DNA from: Pseudomonas nitroreducens TX1 | GTDB lineage: Bacteria; Pseudomonadota; Gammaproteobacteria; Pseudomonadales; Pseudomonadaceae | Reading direction: 5' to 3' | Assembly (NCBI RefSeq): GCF_000313755.1 | Contig: NZ_AMZB01000121.1 | Span: 62,001-126,000 of the forward strand | DNA: 64,000 nucleotides | Shown here: positions 25,918 through 33,722 of the stretch, piece after piece | Layout: each line of letters starts with the position of its first letter | How positions within the stretch are numbered: position 1 is the stretch's first letter | Position numbers and translations under genes: made by a program | The notes under the pieces: generated by a model | Seen by the model: only the letters and a program-made list of their open reading frames with translations | The model's database searches: none | What the model was told of the DNA's origin: nothing

Positions 25918-25948
25918 ACTTTCAGGGGCATCGGGGTGTGCCAGAACC
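25918..25948 (-). promoter_or_regulatory. Shared promoter-like unit, upstream of PRTRC parB
   Basis: Minus strand GGTTCTGGCAC, 14 bp, then GAAAGT, 33 bp before the ATG. Just downstream, 6-bp arms GTTTGC and GCAAAC flank 5 bp (25904-25920), a possible operator. Confidence 0.6.
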
Positions 25949-26044
25949 GGCTGATAGAGTTTTTTCTGACCCACCTACCCACTAAGGTGGAGACAGCAGA
26001 GGGAGATTCAGAACCTATCCTGTGGCGCGAATGGACCTGCCCAG

Positions 26045-26446
26045 TTAGGCCTTCCGACGCATGAAATCGGGAAGTACCACGCCAGCGAACACGTTTTCAT
26101 CCAGAAGGGGGAAGTCATCGTGTCGTTTACGGACGTGAGCGCCCCACTTGTTAATTCCGGCGATCTGGCCAGCGCTGAGGGACCAGTAGCGGTGCAGGCT
26201 GAACAGCATACTTTCCAGGAACTCTCTACGTTCAACGCTTGTGTACTGAACAGCCTCTTTGAGCCAGTGCTCGAATCCGATGCACAGCTTCACGTTTGCC
26301 GGACTGAGAACCGTATTGTCGGCTGACGCATTTCGCATTGCGCCAGCAACCATTTTCTCCACGTCCTCGCTTATCGCTCCTGTGGCTTTGTACTCGTCAT
26401 GGGCCTGTTTCAGAGTTTTCGAGACCGCAAACTTGAAATCAGTCAT
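26045..26446 (-). CDS. Hypothetical helical protein
   Basis: 133 residues from ATG 26446; an in-frame GTG at 26476 overlaps the stop of the upstream gene and cannot be excluded. Soluble and mainly helical, with a Trp-rich centre (FEHWLKEAVQY, HRYWSLSAGQIAGINKWG). No family recognised. It appears to be the last gene of the operon that begins at 28297. Confidence 0.6.
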   Translation of the reverse strand: MTDFKFAVSKTLKQAHDEYKATGAISEDVEKMVAGAMRNASADNTVLSPANVKLCIGFEHWLKEAVQYTSVERREFLESMLFSLHRYWSLSAGQIAGINKWGAHVRKRHDDFPLLDENVFAGVVLPDFMRRKA

Positions 26447-26475
26447 CAGCTCACAACGGAAGCGAACGTACTGCA

Positions 26476-26814
26476 CTACAGCATCAAGGGGGGGAGGGGA
26501 GGGCGCGAGGTTGCGGTTCGCGCTTTCGACTCAGCCCCGTCATTCGGGCCCGAGTTCTGAGAGGGAGTGGGTGCAGAAGCAGGATCAGCTGCAGCAGGCT
26601 CATCGGCAACCACGAGCAGGGCGAGACTGGTGACATCAAGCAAGCGTTCTTCTGGCTGGCCGAGGTGCTTCTTTGCGCAACTTGGCCCAGTGTAGGCCTC
26701 GGTGCCGTCTCCATCGGCAATGACGATGCCTTGCTCGCTGTGCAAAGGCCTGTGGCAGAAGACACAGGTAGCGTCAGAAGGGAGGAAATCGCGTCGCAGG
26801 TAGCTCCAGGTCAT
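26476..26814 (-). CDS. Small zinc-finger-like protein
   Basis: 112 residues with a strong ribosome site (GGAGGGAGTGAG) before ATG 26814. The N-terminal 55 residues hold CVFCHRPL and PSCAKKH, a probable single zinc-binding module; the rest is a disordered Pro/Ala/Ser-rich tail. Function unknown. It lies 24 bp after the exported protein gene. Confidence 0.65.
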   Translation of the reverse strand: MTWSYLRRDFLPSDATCVFCHRPLHSEQGIVIADGDGTEAYTGPSCAKKHLGQPEERLLDVTSLALLVVADEPAAADPASAPTPSQNSGPNDGAESKARTATSRPPLPPLML

Positions 26815-26838
26815 CTCACTCCCTCCTTCCCTAGTGGG

Positions 26839-27303
26839 TTACGGCTGCAACTTGATCAAAACAGTCCACTTGCCGTCAATAACCATTGGCTTGGTCTTGT
26901 TAGGGGCCAACCGAAGCATCTCGGACAAGGACCTGTTCGCCAGATTAACCTCCTGGTTGGTGCCGCATTTCAGGGCGGCACCATTCGTGATGGAGGACAG
27001 GGTGGTGACCATCCCCACAACTTCCAGAGGCTGTTCAGCTCCTTCATTAGGGAGCGAACGCATCTTGAGGACCAGGCCAGTCTTGTATTCGCCATCGCGG
27101 CAGATCACGCGCTTGGTGGCCGGATCAACGAATGCAGCGCTGTAGCGGTGGGCGTCTCGGAGATCCATTTCGTGGATCTGTCCGTCCAACGGAACAAGAA
27201 ACGACTCTGGCTCGTTCGTGCCGACAATGACGGAGACTTGGGCCTGGCTCGCCGCGGCCGCGCCGGAGAAAGCGAGCAGCAGGGGAAGAAGACACTTGAT
27301 CAC
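26839..27303 (-). CDS. Exported hypothetical protein
   Basis: 154 residues from GTG 27303 with GAGG 6 bases upstream; the signal peptide (KCLLPLLLAFSGAAAASQAQ) gives periplasmic location. The mature part is beta-rich with two cysteines (RVICRDGE, ALKCGTNQ) that could pair. Neighbours include a lipoprotein in the same operon, so an envelope role, possibly in conjugation, is conceivable but unsupported. Confidence 0.65.
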   Translation of the reverse strand: MIKCLLPLLLAFSGAAAASQAQVSVIVGTNEPESFLVPLDGQIHEMDLRDAHRYSAAFVDPATKRVICRDGEYKTGLVLKMRSLPNEGAEQPLEVVGMVTTLSSITNGAALKCGTNQEVNLANRSLSEMLRLAPNKTKPMVIDGKWTVLIKLQP

Positions 27304-27311
27304 GTTGGGCC

Positions 27312-27665
27312 TCACAGGTTCTGGGCAAAGGTAAGTGTGATGAGCCGCCAGGCTGCTTGTTCCATGAAGGATTCATGGTCGAGTTGCTGCTTGGGGGTTG
27401 GCTGCAGGTCCTCTGTTGCCAGAATCAGTTCATCGACCTGGCCCTTGCTGGCGGTGGGGTCCAGGCCATAGCCATCCTTGAGGATGCGGTAGAGAAACTC
27501 CTCTTTGCCCTCTTGATAGGCCACAGCCATGAACGGGGGGTGCAGACTCTCGTAGTAGCCCAGGATGTACTCCAGCAGCTCCTTGGCCGTCAGCGTGCTG
27601 AATGGGCATGCGATTCCGCGTTCACCACTGAAGATTAAGACTGACTGCGTAATCGGCGTGGTCAT
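27312..27665 (-). CDS. Hypothetical cytoplasmic protein
   Basis: 117 residues, no signal peptide, helical second half (DHESFMEQAAWRLITLTF). ATG 27665 overlaps the stop of the upstream lipoprotein gene (ATGA), and its stop lies 8 bp before the next gene. No family recognised. Confidence 0.7.
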   Translation of the reverse strand: MTTPITQSVLIFSGERGIACPFSTLTAKELLEYILGYYESLHPPFMAVAYQEGKEEFLYRILKDGYGLDPTASKGQVDELILATEDLQPTPKQQLDHESFMEQAAWRLITLTFAQNL

Positions 27666-28297
27666 AGCGCCTCCGCGGAGACTGTCACGCGGATCGGTTC
27701 GATGGAGCCAAAGTCATACTCGATGGTTTCACCACTCACGCCGGCAAACCGTACGTTGAGCCGATCCAAGCGGATCAGTGGGTTGGTGCTGCTGTTGAGG
27801 TCGACCTGAGGTACGTACATCCGATCAACGCCCAGGCAGAAGCTGATGGTGTTCTCTTTGATCTGAGGGCTTGCTGCTCGGATGAAGAAACCCTCGGGGT
27901 AATGGAAGATCTCGCCTGTCTTCACCAGTCCATTGGTTTCCGCCCCCAACAACCAGGTGCGTTCTTTCTGGAAGTCCTTCATCACGACCTCATGGCCGTT
28001 GTTGGAGGGCAGAACCACGTCCAGAACCTGGCCATGGCTGGAATCGGAGCCACTGTGGAGATTTACCTTCAGCCGGAAGCCGGTCATCTGCTTGATGCCG
28101 GTCGGGTTGTAAGGTTCGCCATCCCGCCAGAAGTTGGGGCATTCCACGGACGGGCCGTCCGTACGTTCAACAACCTGGACTGTGCCCGAGTGGACCTTGG
28201 ATTCGTAGCTGTAGGAGGTCTCCTGCAGATCCTTGTTCGCGCAGCCGGAGACGGCTACAGCGAGGGCCGCAACAGGGATGAGCATGATGATTCGCAT
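27662..28297 (-). CDS. Predicted lipoprotein
   Basis: 211 residues from ATG 28297 (AAAGGA upstream). The signal peptide MRIIMLIPVAALAVAVSGC has a lipobox (AVSGC). The mature protein is beta-rich with cysteines in VECPNF and SFCLG. It heads a five-gene operon of small proteins and is preceded by the repeated element at 28398-28422. Function unknown. Confidence 0.75.
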   Translation of the reverse strand: MRIIMLIPVAALAVAVSGCANKDLQETSYSYESKVHSGTVQVVERTDGPSVECPNFWRDGEPYNPTGIKQMTGFRLKVNLHSGSDSSHGQVLDVVLPSNNGHEVVMKDFQKERTWLLGAETNGLVKTGEIFHYPEGFFIRAASPQIKENTISFCLGVDRMYVPQVDLNSSTNPLIRLDRLNVRFAGVSGETIEYDFGSIEPIRVTVSAEAL

Positions 28298-28397
28298 TGG
28301 GGGTCCTTTACGGGTGCCAGGTTCCTGGAAGGTCTGGGGCACGGTTGGTGTTGACCAGTAGTCTGCCCAATTCTAACGACGCTCCTTCGGGATTCAC

Positions 28398-28422
28398 GCC
28401 AAAGTGAGGGGCTGAAATTCCG
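28398..28422 (-). promoter_or_regulatory. Second shared upstream element, copy before the lipoprotein operon
   Basis: 25 bp with the core AGTGAGGGGCTGAAATTCCG, 23 of 25 identical to 33445-33469. Read on the minus strand it ends TTTGGC and is followed by TGAATC and, about 20 bp on, CGTTAG, which could be promoter boxes. It lies between divergent genes, 101 bp before the ATG at 28297. Confidence 0.5.
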
Positions 28423-28491
28423 CCCCGAGTGTTGGCTTGTACCAGCTGCCAACGCTGGCAGAGTCATGCCTTTCAGGTTGGAGCGATCGGT

Positions 28492-28770
28492 ATGAGTGTG
28501 ATGCGAGAGATGGCCTGGCTGACGACGATGTCCGTGCCGGCGTTGAGCGGGGAGGAGAAGTTCGTCCGGCTCTCAGGTTTGCCTGAGAGTCGGAGAAAGG
28601 AGGCCTGGAAAGCGATCACCGCTGAAAGACCTGCGCTTGCCGAGCTGCTTCGCTCTCCCGATCTGCAAGCGATGGTCGCCTTCTTTGACGCTGAGATTTT
28701 CGTCGACTCTGACGTTGTACCAAGCCTGCCTTCGGAGCCATTGAAAGGCCGTGCACGTGCAGAGGCTTAG
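28492..28770 (+). CDS. Hypothetical protein
   Basis: 92 residues from ATG 28492 with GGAG upstream. Soluble, helical (LPESRRKEAWKAITAERPALAELL). It is transcribed away from the lipoprotein operon and its stop overlaps the convergent gene by 4 bp. An inverted repeat (CTGCCA, 4 bp, TGGCAG at 28446-28461) lies in its leader and may be an operator. Confidence 0.65.
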   Translation: MSVMREMAWLTTMSVPALSGEEKFVRLSGLPESRRKEAWKAITAERPALAELLRSPDLQAMVAFFDAEIFVDSDVVPSLPSEPLKGRARAEA

Positions 28771-29096
28771 AAGGGCCGTTCTAGCTCCTCTCTGAGGGTT
28801 TCAAAGCGCTGGCGTCGCTCCTCAATCGAGATGGGGGCCAGGGCCTCATCACTGACAGGGAATAACGACCCATAGTCCAGTTGGGCCGCTGTTGGGGGCT
28901 CCGGAAGAGCTACCTCCGGGGTATCCCCGAACTGGCTCATCAGCAGCTGGATCGCCGCTTGAAGCTCAGCTTGTCCCTTCTTTGATCGGCACCCGACCAA
29001 CTGATGGCAAAGGTTGTCGATCGACTGTCTGATCTCGTCAGGGCCTGGTTTCTCGTCTGTGAGCCACTGCCGAGCCTGCTCTAGAGCATTCATCAC
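28767..29096 (-). CDS. Hypothetical helical protein
   Basis: 109 residues; its ATG overlaps the stop of the upstream 131-residue gene. Helical, acidic, ending in a basic-acidic helix (IEERRQRFETLREELERPF). No family recognised. Second gene of the pair closest to the origin of replication. Confidence 0.65.
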   Translation of the reverse strand: MMNALEQARQWLTDEKPGPDEIRQSIDNLCHQLVGCRSKKGQAELQAAIQLLMSQFGDTPEVALPEPPTAAQLDYGSLFPVSDEALAPISIEERRQRFETLREELERPF

Positions 29097-29488
29097 GCAG
29101 AAGCCTGCTTTGGCCGGCCCAGGATCGCCCGGATCTCCTGGAGCGCCTTGGCCTTCTGCTCCTTGGTGAGAGGTGGGCCTGGCGGAACGTCAGGGCTGAG
29201 CGGTGAAAGATCGATCTTGTGCGAAGAGCAATGGCTCTCCTGGTGGGCCTGTGTAGGCGGTACCAGAGGCGCCTGTTCCTGATAGAGATCGAACATGTCG
29301 CCGCCGGCGTCGACATAGCCCTCAATGAGCTCACCAAGGGCAGCTTTCCCGTCTTCAGGGTCTACTGAGGAATCCCTATCGATTTTTCCCAGCAGCTTAC
29401 TGTGGGCGTCCTGGATCTCGGCGAGGCCTCTGGGCGTTTCGAGCCAGGCCTTGGCCCGGGAAGCGAGGGATGCTTGGGTGGCGGTCAT
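29093..29488 (-). CDS. Hypothetical protein next to the replication origin
   Basis: 131 residues from ATG 29488, with AGGAGG 9 bases upstream. Helical N-terminal half, Pro/Ser/His-rich centre, helical tail (KEQKAKALQEIRAIL). No family recognised. Position beside the iterons suggests a role in replication or copy control only by location. A variant promoter-like unit lies 31 bp upstream. Confidence 0.65.
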   Translation of the reverse strand: MTATQASLASRAKAWLETPRGLAEIQDAHSKLLGKIDRDSSVDPEDGKAALGELIEGYVDAGGDMFDLYQEQAPLVPPTQAHQESHCSSHKIDLSPLSPDVPPGPPLTKEQKAKALQEIRAILGRPKQASA

Positions 29489-29518
29489 GGATTCAACTCC
29501 TCCTGATTTGGTGTGTGA

Positions 29519-29549
29519 ATTCCCGCACGCTCCAAGTTGTGCCACTACC
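29519..29549 (-). promoter_or_regulatory. Shared promoter-like unit (variant), upstream of the origin-proximal gene pair
   Basis: Minus strand GGTAGTGGCAC, 14 bp, then GGGAAT, 31 bp before ATG 29488. TGGCAC and spacing are kept; the TTC part is not. Confidence 0.4.
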
Positions 29550-29636
29550 CTCTGCACAAAGGAAAATAATAGGAAAAAGGAAAAGAAAAGGAGGCTGGTA
29601 TAAAGTCTATATATATCAATAGGATATGTTCATAAT

Positions 29637-29884
29637 CGTGGAGCAAACCCAACTAGATTCGTGGGCCAAACCTGACTGTGCGCGGGGAAAGGTCCATCAG
29701 ATCGTGGAGTAATCCTCCACTGTATGGATTGAAACCGTGAAGCAAACCTGACTACTGCCCTTCTCAACGTGGAGCATTCCTCAGTAGCCCGATGCACAAG
29801 TCCTGACTGCTCCTGATCAGAGAACGCACAGAAAACCCTCCGGTGGAGCAAACCTGACTACAACCGTGAGCCATACCTCACTAC
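29637..29884 (+). repeat. Iteron cluster 1
   Basis: Consensus CGTGGAGCAAACCTGACTAC. Copies start at 29637, 29660, 29703, 29736, 29768, 29842 and 29865, with a degenerate one near 29791. Two sub-types differ in the middle: GCAAACCTGACTA (for example 29736, 29842) and GCATTCCTCAGTA (29768). Spacing is irregular (22-43 bp apart, with one wider gap around the degenerate copy), partly near one or two helical turns. Confidence 0.85.
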
Positions 29885-30046
29885 TGGATAGCGCTGTGAG
29901 TGGGTCATGGGTGGGCCCGGAGAAATGGTCCAGAGTCAGATTCGTGAACGGAAATTCGGGGGAGTACAGGCGAGGGAATGAGATGTGCGGAGAGGCCTAT
30001 CAGGAAGATCGTTCCTGGATCAACCTGAGGATCGCCACCCAACAAT

Positions 30047-30351
30047 CGTGAGGCAAACCTGAGTAGGAATGGTTTGGCTCAGTCTGGGCTGCGGGAGGAT
30101 TTCAGCGGTCCCTTGCGGGAAATAATGGGGTATTCCTCAGTAACAGCTGAGCAATTCTTGCACTTGGGAACTGAAGCCGCTGAACGACTTTGGCTTTAAC
30201 GTGGAGCAAACCCTACTACCTAGAAGCAGGCTGCAGGTGTCGATTTGGGGGTGATGTTCAGCAGCGTAGAGCCTCCACTGGTGGGACGGACTTTATTCTC
30301 ATAGCGCGCCTGCCAAGATGATCACGCGCAACGTGGAGCATTCCTCACTAC
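30047..30351 (+). repeat. Iteron cluster 2
   Basis: Copies at 30047, 30124 (partial), 30200 and 30332, all in the same orientation as cluster 1. 30200 is the AAACC type and 30332 the ATTCC type. Spacing of about 75-130 bp is much looser than in cluster 1. Confidence 0.8.
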
Positions 30352-30380
30352 GTTTTCGAGCGAGATACCAGGCGGCCGAG

Positions 30381-31064
30381 TCAGACTGCAGCGGCCAAAG
30401 GGGTCGATCCGTTGGACCAGTCGGTAACGTGATTCAATCCTGACCTTAGGGCACCAGGTGCAAGGATTACTGGCCGAATGGAGCCTCGGCCAATATCTAC
30501 GGCCGGCAGTTTGGCGAGCATTCGACGGAGAATCTTGCGGACGCCTGGCGTGCCAAGTCTCCGGCGGGACTCCCGCCAATTCACCTCGGATATTGTCCGG
30601 TCCTCGCACATGGACATGACGGCGCTGCGGGCATGTTCGAGCACCTTTTTAGCTTCCGGGACCTCGAGCGCCAGCTCGAAGACTGCAACACGGCAGGCCG
30701 TATCCAAACAGAGCCAGCCGGCCTCGTTGATCAGTTTCTCAATGCTGCAGGTAGGATGCGTTGGGCTCATCTCACGATGATCCCACCGGTCGTACATGTA
30801 GTTGTGATGCGGAGCTGCGTATAGGGCTGAGGGGAAGTCGCTGTCGACTCTGCCGAACACGTAACCTGGGCCTGTGTAGGCCACTACCTGGTAGTAGTCG
30901 AGAGCCCTCTCGATTACGAAGCTGATTGCCCTTCTGATGCTGGCCGCGGTGACCTCATTGACCATCCCCAGTTGCGCCCTGAGCTTCACCCGATTGATTG
31001 GGCGAAGAGTGCCTTCCTGTTGGGCACCGGCGATGGTTTTGGCTGCGGACGGTTGATCGGACAT
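30381..31064 (-). CDS. Hypothetical protein between iterons and repA
   Basis: 227 residues from ATG 31064, AGGAG upstream; this start also fits the promoter-like unit 29 bp before it. Mixed fold with a Tyr-rich stretch (RALDYYQVVAYTGPGYVFG, HHNYMYDRWDHR) and several cysteines. No family recognised. Iterons lie on both sides (30332 and 31145), so it sits inside the origin region and may be an accessory replication or copy-control protein; that is inference from position. Confidence 0.65.
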   Translation of the reverse strand: MSDQPSAAKTIAGAQQEGTLRPINRVKLRAQLGMVNEVTAASIRRAISFVIERALDYYQVVAYTGPGYVFGRVDSDFPSALYAAPHHNYMYDRWDHREMSPTHPTCSIEKLINEAGWLCLDTACRVAVFELALEVPEAKKVLEHARSAVMSMCEDRTISEVNWRESRRRLGTPGVRKILRRMLAKLPAVDIGRGSIRPVILAPGALRSGLNHVTDWSNGSTPLAAAV

Positions 31065-31092
31065 GCTTGCGGGCTCCTGGCTGACATCAGGA

Positions 31093-31123
31093 ATGATCCA
31101 TGACCTGAGTTGGTGCCAGAACC
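31093..31123 (-). promoter_or_regulatory. Shared promoter-like unit, upstream of the origin-region gene
   Basis: Minus strand GGTTCTGGCAC, 14 bp, then GATCAT, 29 bp before ATG 31064. An iteron follows 21 bp further upstream, so initiator binding could affect this promoter. Confidence 0.55.
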
Positions 31124-31144
31124 CTGTCCGGGAAGTTTGAGCAT

Positions 31145-31164
31145 CGTGTGCCATTCCTCACTAC
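31145..31164 (+). repeat. Isolated iteron near the end of repA
   Basis: CGTGTGCCATTCCTCACTAC, the ATTCC sub-type, about 800 bp from the main clusters and 150 bp beyond the repA stop. It may link initiator binding to expression of the gene at 30381-31064. Confidence 0.7.
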
Positions 31165-31260
31165 CAGAAATCGGGCGCAAGGTGGCAGAGCGGTGAGAAG
31201 AGGGCAGGCTGAGTGCTGGGGGGACGACAGGGGGAGGAAATGGTGGGACGATCCTCTGTA

Positions 31261-31306
31261 GCCCCAGTGGGGCCTACTGGGTGGTACCGGCGGGTCTTCC
31301 CGCCGG
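31261..31306. terminator. Two hairpins downstream of repA
   Basis: CCGGCGGG, TCTT, CCCGCCGG (31287-31306) and GCCCC, AGT, GGGGC (31261-31273) are perfect stems just after the repA stop. No clear U-tract follows on the minus strand, so termination is likely but not certain. Confidence 0.5.
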
Positions 31307-31316
31307 CGGGGGATAT

Positions 31317-32504
31317 TCAGCGAGCGCGTTGAGCGAGTCTCTGGACCTCACGACGTGCCTCCGCCTGGTGTCCCTTGACGATCGTGGTAACGAACTCGTT
31401 CGTTGGCCAGACGCGGTATTTGTAGTCCGCGGCGCCTTTACCCTTCGGCAAGCGAACCTTGGTGTGCTCATAGCGCTGGATAGCCTTCTCTTTCACCAAC
31501 TGCTCGAGAGCAATGTTCATAGCACGAAAGTCTTCAGGCATACGCTTTGAAAGGCCTCGCGCCGTTCCAGAGAGAAACTCTACCAGGGAGAACGAGAACG
31601 GGTGATTTGGTGAGGCATTTCGCCATTTGAACGAAAGCATTCTGAATAGGGCCCGGGCCAAGCCGTTAGTTAAACTCATCGACGTGGCGTATTGGTAGAG
31701 CCGGAAATCACCTTTAGCGATGCTTTGGGAGATCAACGGATGCAGTACCGCCTTGCAAAGAACTGCGCTTTCCGGGTCTTCACCAGGACCTGGCTCTTTG
31801 TATGCGGCGCTTCTTTTGTTTCTGCTTCGAACCGCTAGGAAAGGGAGGTAATTGGAGGATATGTCGATTTCCTCCCCATCGCTGGTGCGGGTTTGAATCA
31901 GAATCCACGAAGCGCTTAGTATAGCCAGCGCCTCCCGAAGTTCAGCGTATGTGTAGGTGTGCTTTTGGCTCTGGAGTTCTTTCTGTAGCTCGTAGAGCGT
32001 GAATTGCACAGAACACTCATCTTCATTGAACTTGGGACTTCCTTGAGTTGAGAATTTGCGGAGGGCCTCCTCCACAAATTCCTCCCTCGCTCCGGGGAAA
32101 ACCCCGACGTGCTCAGGCTCTTGGGAAAGCTTGCCCTTGACCTTGAGGCGTTTCGACATTGCTACGGCATGGATTTCAACCCTGAACGGCTCTCCATTGA
32201 TGGTGCCTTCTTTGACCATCTTCATTTCCTTAATGGAGTGGACAGTTTTTCCAGACCAGGCAAATCGAGGCAACGCGTCGTAGATATTGACCAAATTTCC
32301 TAGGTCGCTGTCATCAAGGGTGATCTGATATGCAGAGAACAAAGGAAGGGAGGATGGGACCAGAGAAACTGGTTCTTTACGACCTGATCCCCTGTTTCGG
32401 ATTTTATTTATCCTGGCAGTTACACCGGTCTCTGTTCGTGACAGCGATTGCGAATTACAATCCAAACCAGTGAGCAAGTCGTTGTGCGAATCCATTACGT
32501 CCAT
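31317..32504 (-). CDS. repA: Plasmid replication initiator (RepA-like)
   Basis: 395 residues. Assigned as initiator from its place beside the iterons and from two winged-helix-like segments: residues 170-230 (YELQKELQSQKHTYTYAELREALAI) and 290-370 (MLSFKWRNASPNHPFSFSLVEFL ... RAMNIALEQLVKEKAI), as in TrfA/RepA proteins that bind iterons as monomers. ATG 32504 is used; a second ATG 9 bp later is possible, and neither has a clear ribosome site. The start is only 38 bp from the divergent nucleoid-protein gene, so their promoters must overlap. I cannot name the incompatibility group from the sequence alone. Confidence 0.75.
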   Translation of the reverse strand: MDVMDSHNDLLTGLDCNSQSLSRTETGVTARINKIRNRGSGRKEPVSLVPSSLPLFSAYQITLDDSDLGNLVNIYDALPRFAWSGKTVHSIKEMKMVKEGTINGEPFRVEIHAVAMSKRLKVKGKLSQEPEHVGVFPGAREEFVEEALRKFSTQGSPKFNEDECSVQFTLYELQKELQSQKHTYTYAELREALAILSASWILIQTRTSDGEEIDISSNYLPFLAVRSRNKRSAAYKEPGPGEDPESAVLCKAVLHPLISQSIAKGDFRLYQYATSMSLTNGLARALFRMLSFKWRNASPNHPFSFSLVEFLSGTARGLSKRMPEDFRAMNIALEQLVKEKAIQRYEHTKVRLPKGKGAADYKYRVWPTNEFVTTIVKGHQAEARREVQRLAQRAR

Positions 32505-32542
32505 TTCGGCATGCCATTAACAACAACTGGAAGGGGAAGATG

Positions 32543-32896
32543 ATGGTTTCGAAGGTCCAGCAAGTCGCAGACATCGACGCACAAATCGCCGAGCTGCAAA
32601 AACAACGTGAAGAGATCATCAGCAGCCCGGGCTACCAGGCCGAAGCGGAATTCAGCGGCAAGCTTCGCGAGCTGATGGGTTCTTACGATAAAAGCCTTCG
32701 CGACGTGATTAAGCTGCTCGATCCCGAAGCGCGCGCTGAAAAGCCGGTGCGTACGCATAAGCGTGTGCGTACCCTGAAACGCTACAAGAACCCGCACACT
32801 GGCGAGGTTGTTGAAACGAAGGGCGGCAACCACCGCACCCTCAAGGCCTGGAAAGACCAATACGGGGCAGAAGCCGTAAACAGCTGGATCGAGTAA
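32543..32896 (+). CDS. MvaT/MvaU-type H-NS-like nucleoid protein
   Basis: 117 residues; the second of two adjacent ATGs (32543) fits AGGGG at 6 bases. An N-terminal coiled coil (IDAQIAELQKQREEI) for oligomerisation is followed by a linker and a C-terminal DNA-binding domain with RYKNPHTGEVVETKGGNHRTLKAWKDQYG, where the KGGNHRTLK-W-YG pattern is that of Pseudomonas MvaT proteins, which silence AT-rich DNA. Plasmid copies often lower the fitness cost of the plasmid by joining host MvaT. It is followed by a good terminator. Confidence 0.93.
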   Translation: MVSKVQQVADIDAQIAELQKQREEIISSPGYQAEAEFSGKLRELMGSYDKSLRDVIKLLDPEARAEKPVRTHKRVRTLKRYKNPHTGEVVETKGGNHRTLKAWKDQYGAEAVNSWIE

Positions 32897-32910
32897 CTCA
32901 GCTGATCTGG

Positions 32911-32934
32911 AAGGGGCCTTGATGGCCCCTTTTT
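32911..32934 (+). terminator. Rho-independent terminator of the mvaT-like gene
   Basis: AAGGGGCC, TTGAT, GGCCCCTT followed by a run of T, 14 bp after the stop. The A run on the other side lets it also act on the convergent minus-strand gene. Confidence 0.9.
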
Positions 32935-32943
32935 CATGCCTGA

Positions 32944-33387
32944 TCACTTTGCAGCCCGATCAATCAATGCCAGAACGCGGTAGCTGCAGTCCGACACCCC
33001 ATCCGGGGAAGACAGCGCGCGATCGACTACTGCCTTGAACTCACTGGCAAAGGGACGGGGCTTATCGAGCATGCGAGAGATCTCGATGTACTGCTCGGCG
33101 GTGATCTCTACTTTCTCAGCACAGATGTGGTATTCGCCCTCGATGGTGACCCCGGCCAGTTCCTTCGCAGATGCATCCAGGTCAAACTGGCCTGGGGCGC
33201 TGAGGTACCGTTTCTGAATGCGTGCTTTGGTGATCTCATCGCTCGACACGCTGGCATCACTGCTGCCTTTAGGGCTGACCTGTGGAGTGGATTGGCCATG
33301 GAAGGTGACTGCTGCAGCGCCAGCTCCGAGGGTCGCGACGAAGCCGACAAAGAGTGTCAGTCGTTTGAGAGAGAGAACCTGCTTCAC
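32944..33387 (-). CDS. Exported hypothetical protein
   Basis: 147 residues with an N-terminal signal peptide or single anchor (LKRLTLFVGFVATLGAGAAAV). The mature part has two cysteines (YHICAEK, SDCSYRVL) and a helical C-terminus. No family recognised. The second shared upstream element lies 58 bp before its start. Confidence 0.65.
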   Translation of the reverse strand: MKQVLSLKRLTLFVGFVATLGAGAAAVTFHGQSTPQVSPKGSSDASVSSDEITKARIQKRYLSAPGQFDLDASAKELAGVTIEGEYHICAEKVEITAEQYIEISRMLDKPRPFASEFKAVVDRALSSPDGVSDCSYRVLALIDRAAK

Positions 33388-33444
33388 ATACTAATCCGGC
33401 CATTGGTGATGGCCCGAGATTAACCAGCGTGGAGGTGTTTCCAA

Positions 33445-33469
33445 GCCAAAGTGGGGGGCTGAAATCCCG
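33445..33469 (-). promoter_or_regulatory. Second shared upstream element, best copy
   Basis: 25 bp with core AGTGGGGGGCTGAAATCCCG, 23 of 25 identical to 28398-28422. On the minus strand it is followed by GGAAAC and, after about 11 bp, GGTTAATC. It lies between divergent genes (33387 and csrA at 33546), as does the copy at 28398. Confidence 0.5.
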
Positions 33470-33545
33470 ACGGGCGACTTGGATGGAATAGAGGGAAGCG
33501 CCTCGATATGGTGATTGAAGGATCAACCACCCAAGGAAGCGCAAG

Positions 33546-33722
33546 ATGCTCATTCTGACCCGCACCGCCGGCGAGTCCATCAACATTGGAGACGACATCA
33601 TTGTCACGGTTGTCGCGAACAAACAGGGTCACATCCGGATCGGTATCGACGCCCCAAAGGATGTGCCCGTACACCGCGAAGAGATCTACCGACGGATTCA
33701 GGCCAAAAATGTTGCCTCGTAA
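33546..33722 (+). CDS. csrA: CsrA/RsmA-type RNA-binding regulator
   Basis: 58 residues starting [18 protein letters not shown], with the family's [22 protein letters not shown] core; 58-65 residues is normal. CsrA dimers bind GGA loops in mRNA leaders and repress or activate translation. AAGGA lies 7 bases before the ATG. The 3' end overlaps the next gene by 14 bp. A plasmid RsmA-type protein could alter host motility, biofilm and secretion regulation, which is inference from chromosomal RsmA. Confidence 0.95.
   Translation: MLILTRTAGESINIGDDIIVTVVANKQGHIRIGIDAPKDVPVHREEIYRRIQAKNVAS

Larger units (their letters stand above)
29560..30351. other. Putative origin of replication (oriV) with AT-rich stretch and iterons
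   Basis: An A-rich then TA-rich stretch (29560-29636, including TATATATA) is followed by at least ten 20-bp direct repeats to 30351. I find no convincing gene here. Such an arrangement next to a replication initiator is the standard iteron origin: the initiator binds the repeats and melts the AT-rich part. Open frames in this stretch look spurious. Confidence 0.8.

Noticed and set aside
28314-28324. GTGCCAGGTTC resembling the shared promoter unit before the lipoprotein at 28297
   Set aside because: The expected -10 position would overlap the start codon, and AGAACC is not present; it is probably chance.
29637-30351. CRISPR array from the 20-bp repeats
   Set aside because: Repeats are degenerate, spacers are irregular (2 to over 100 bp), no cas genes; an iteron origin explains them.
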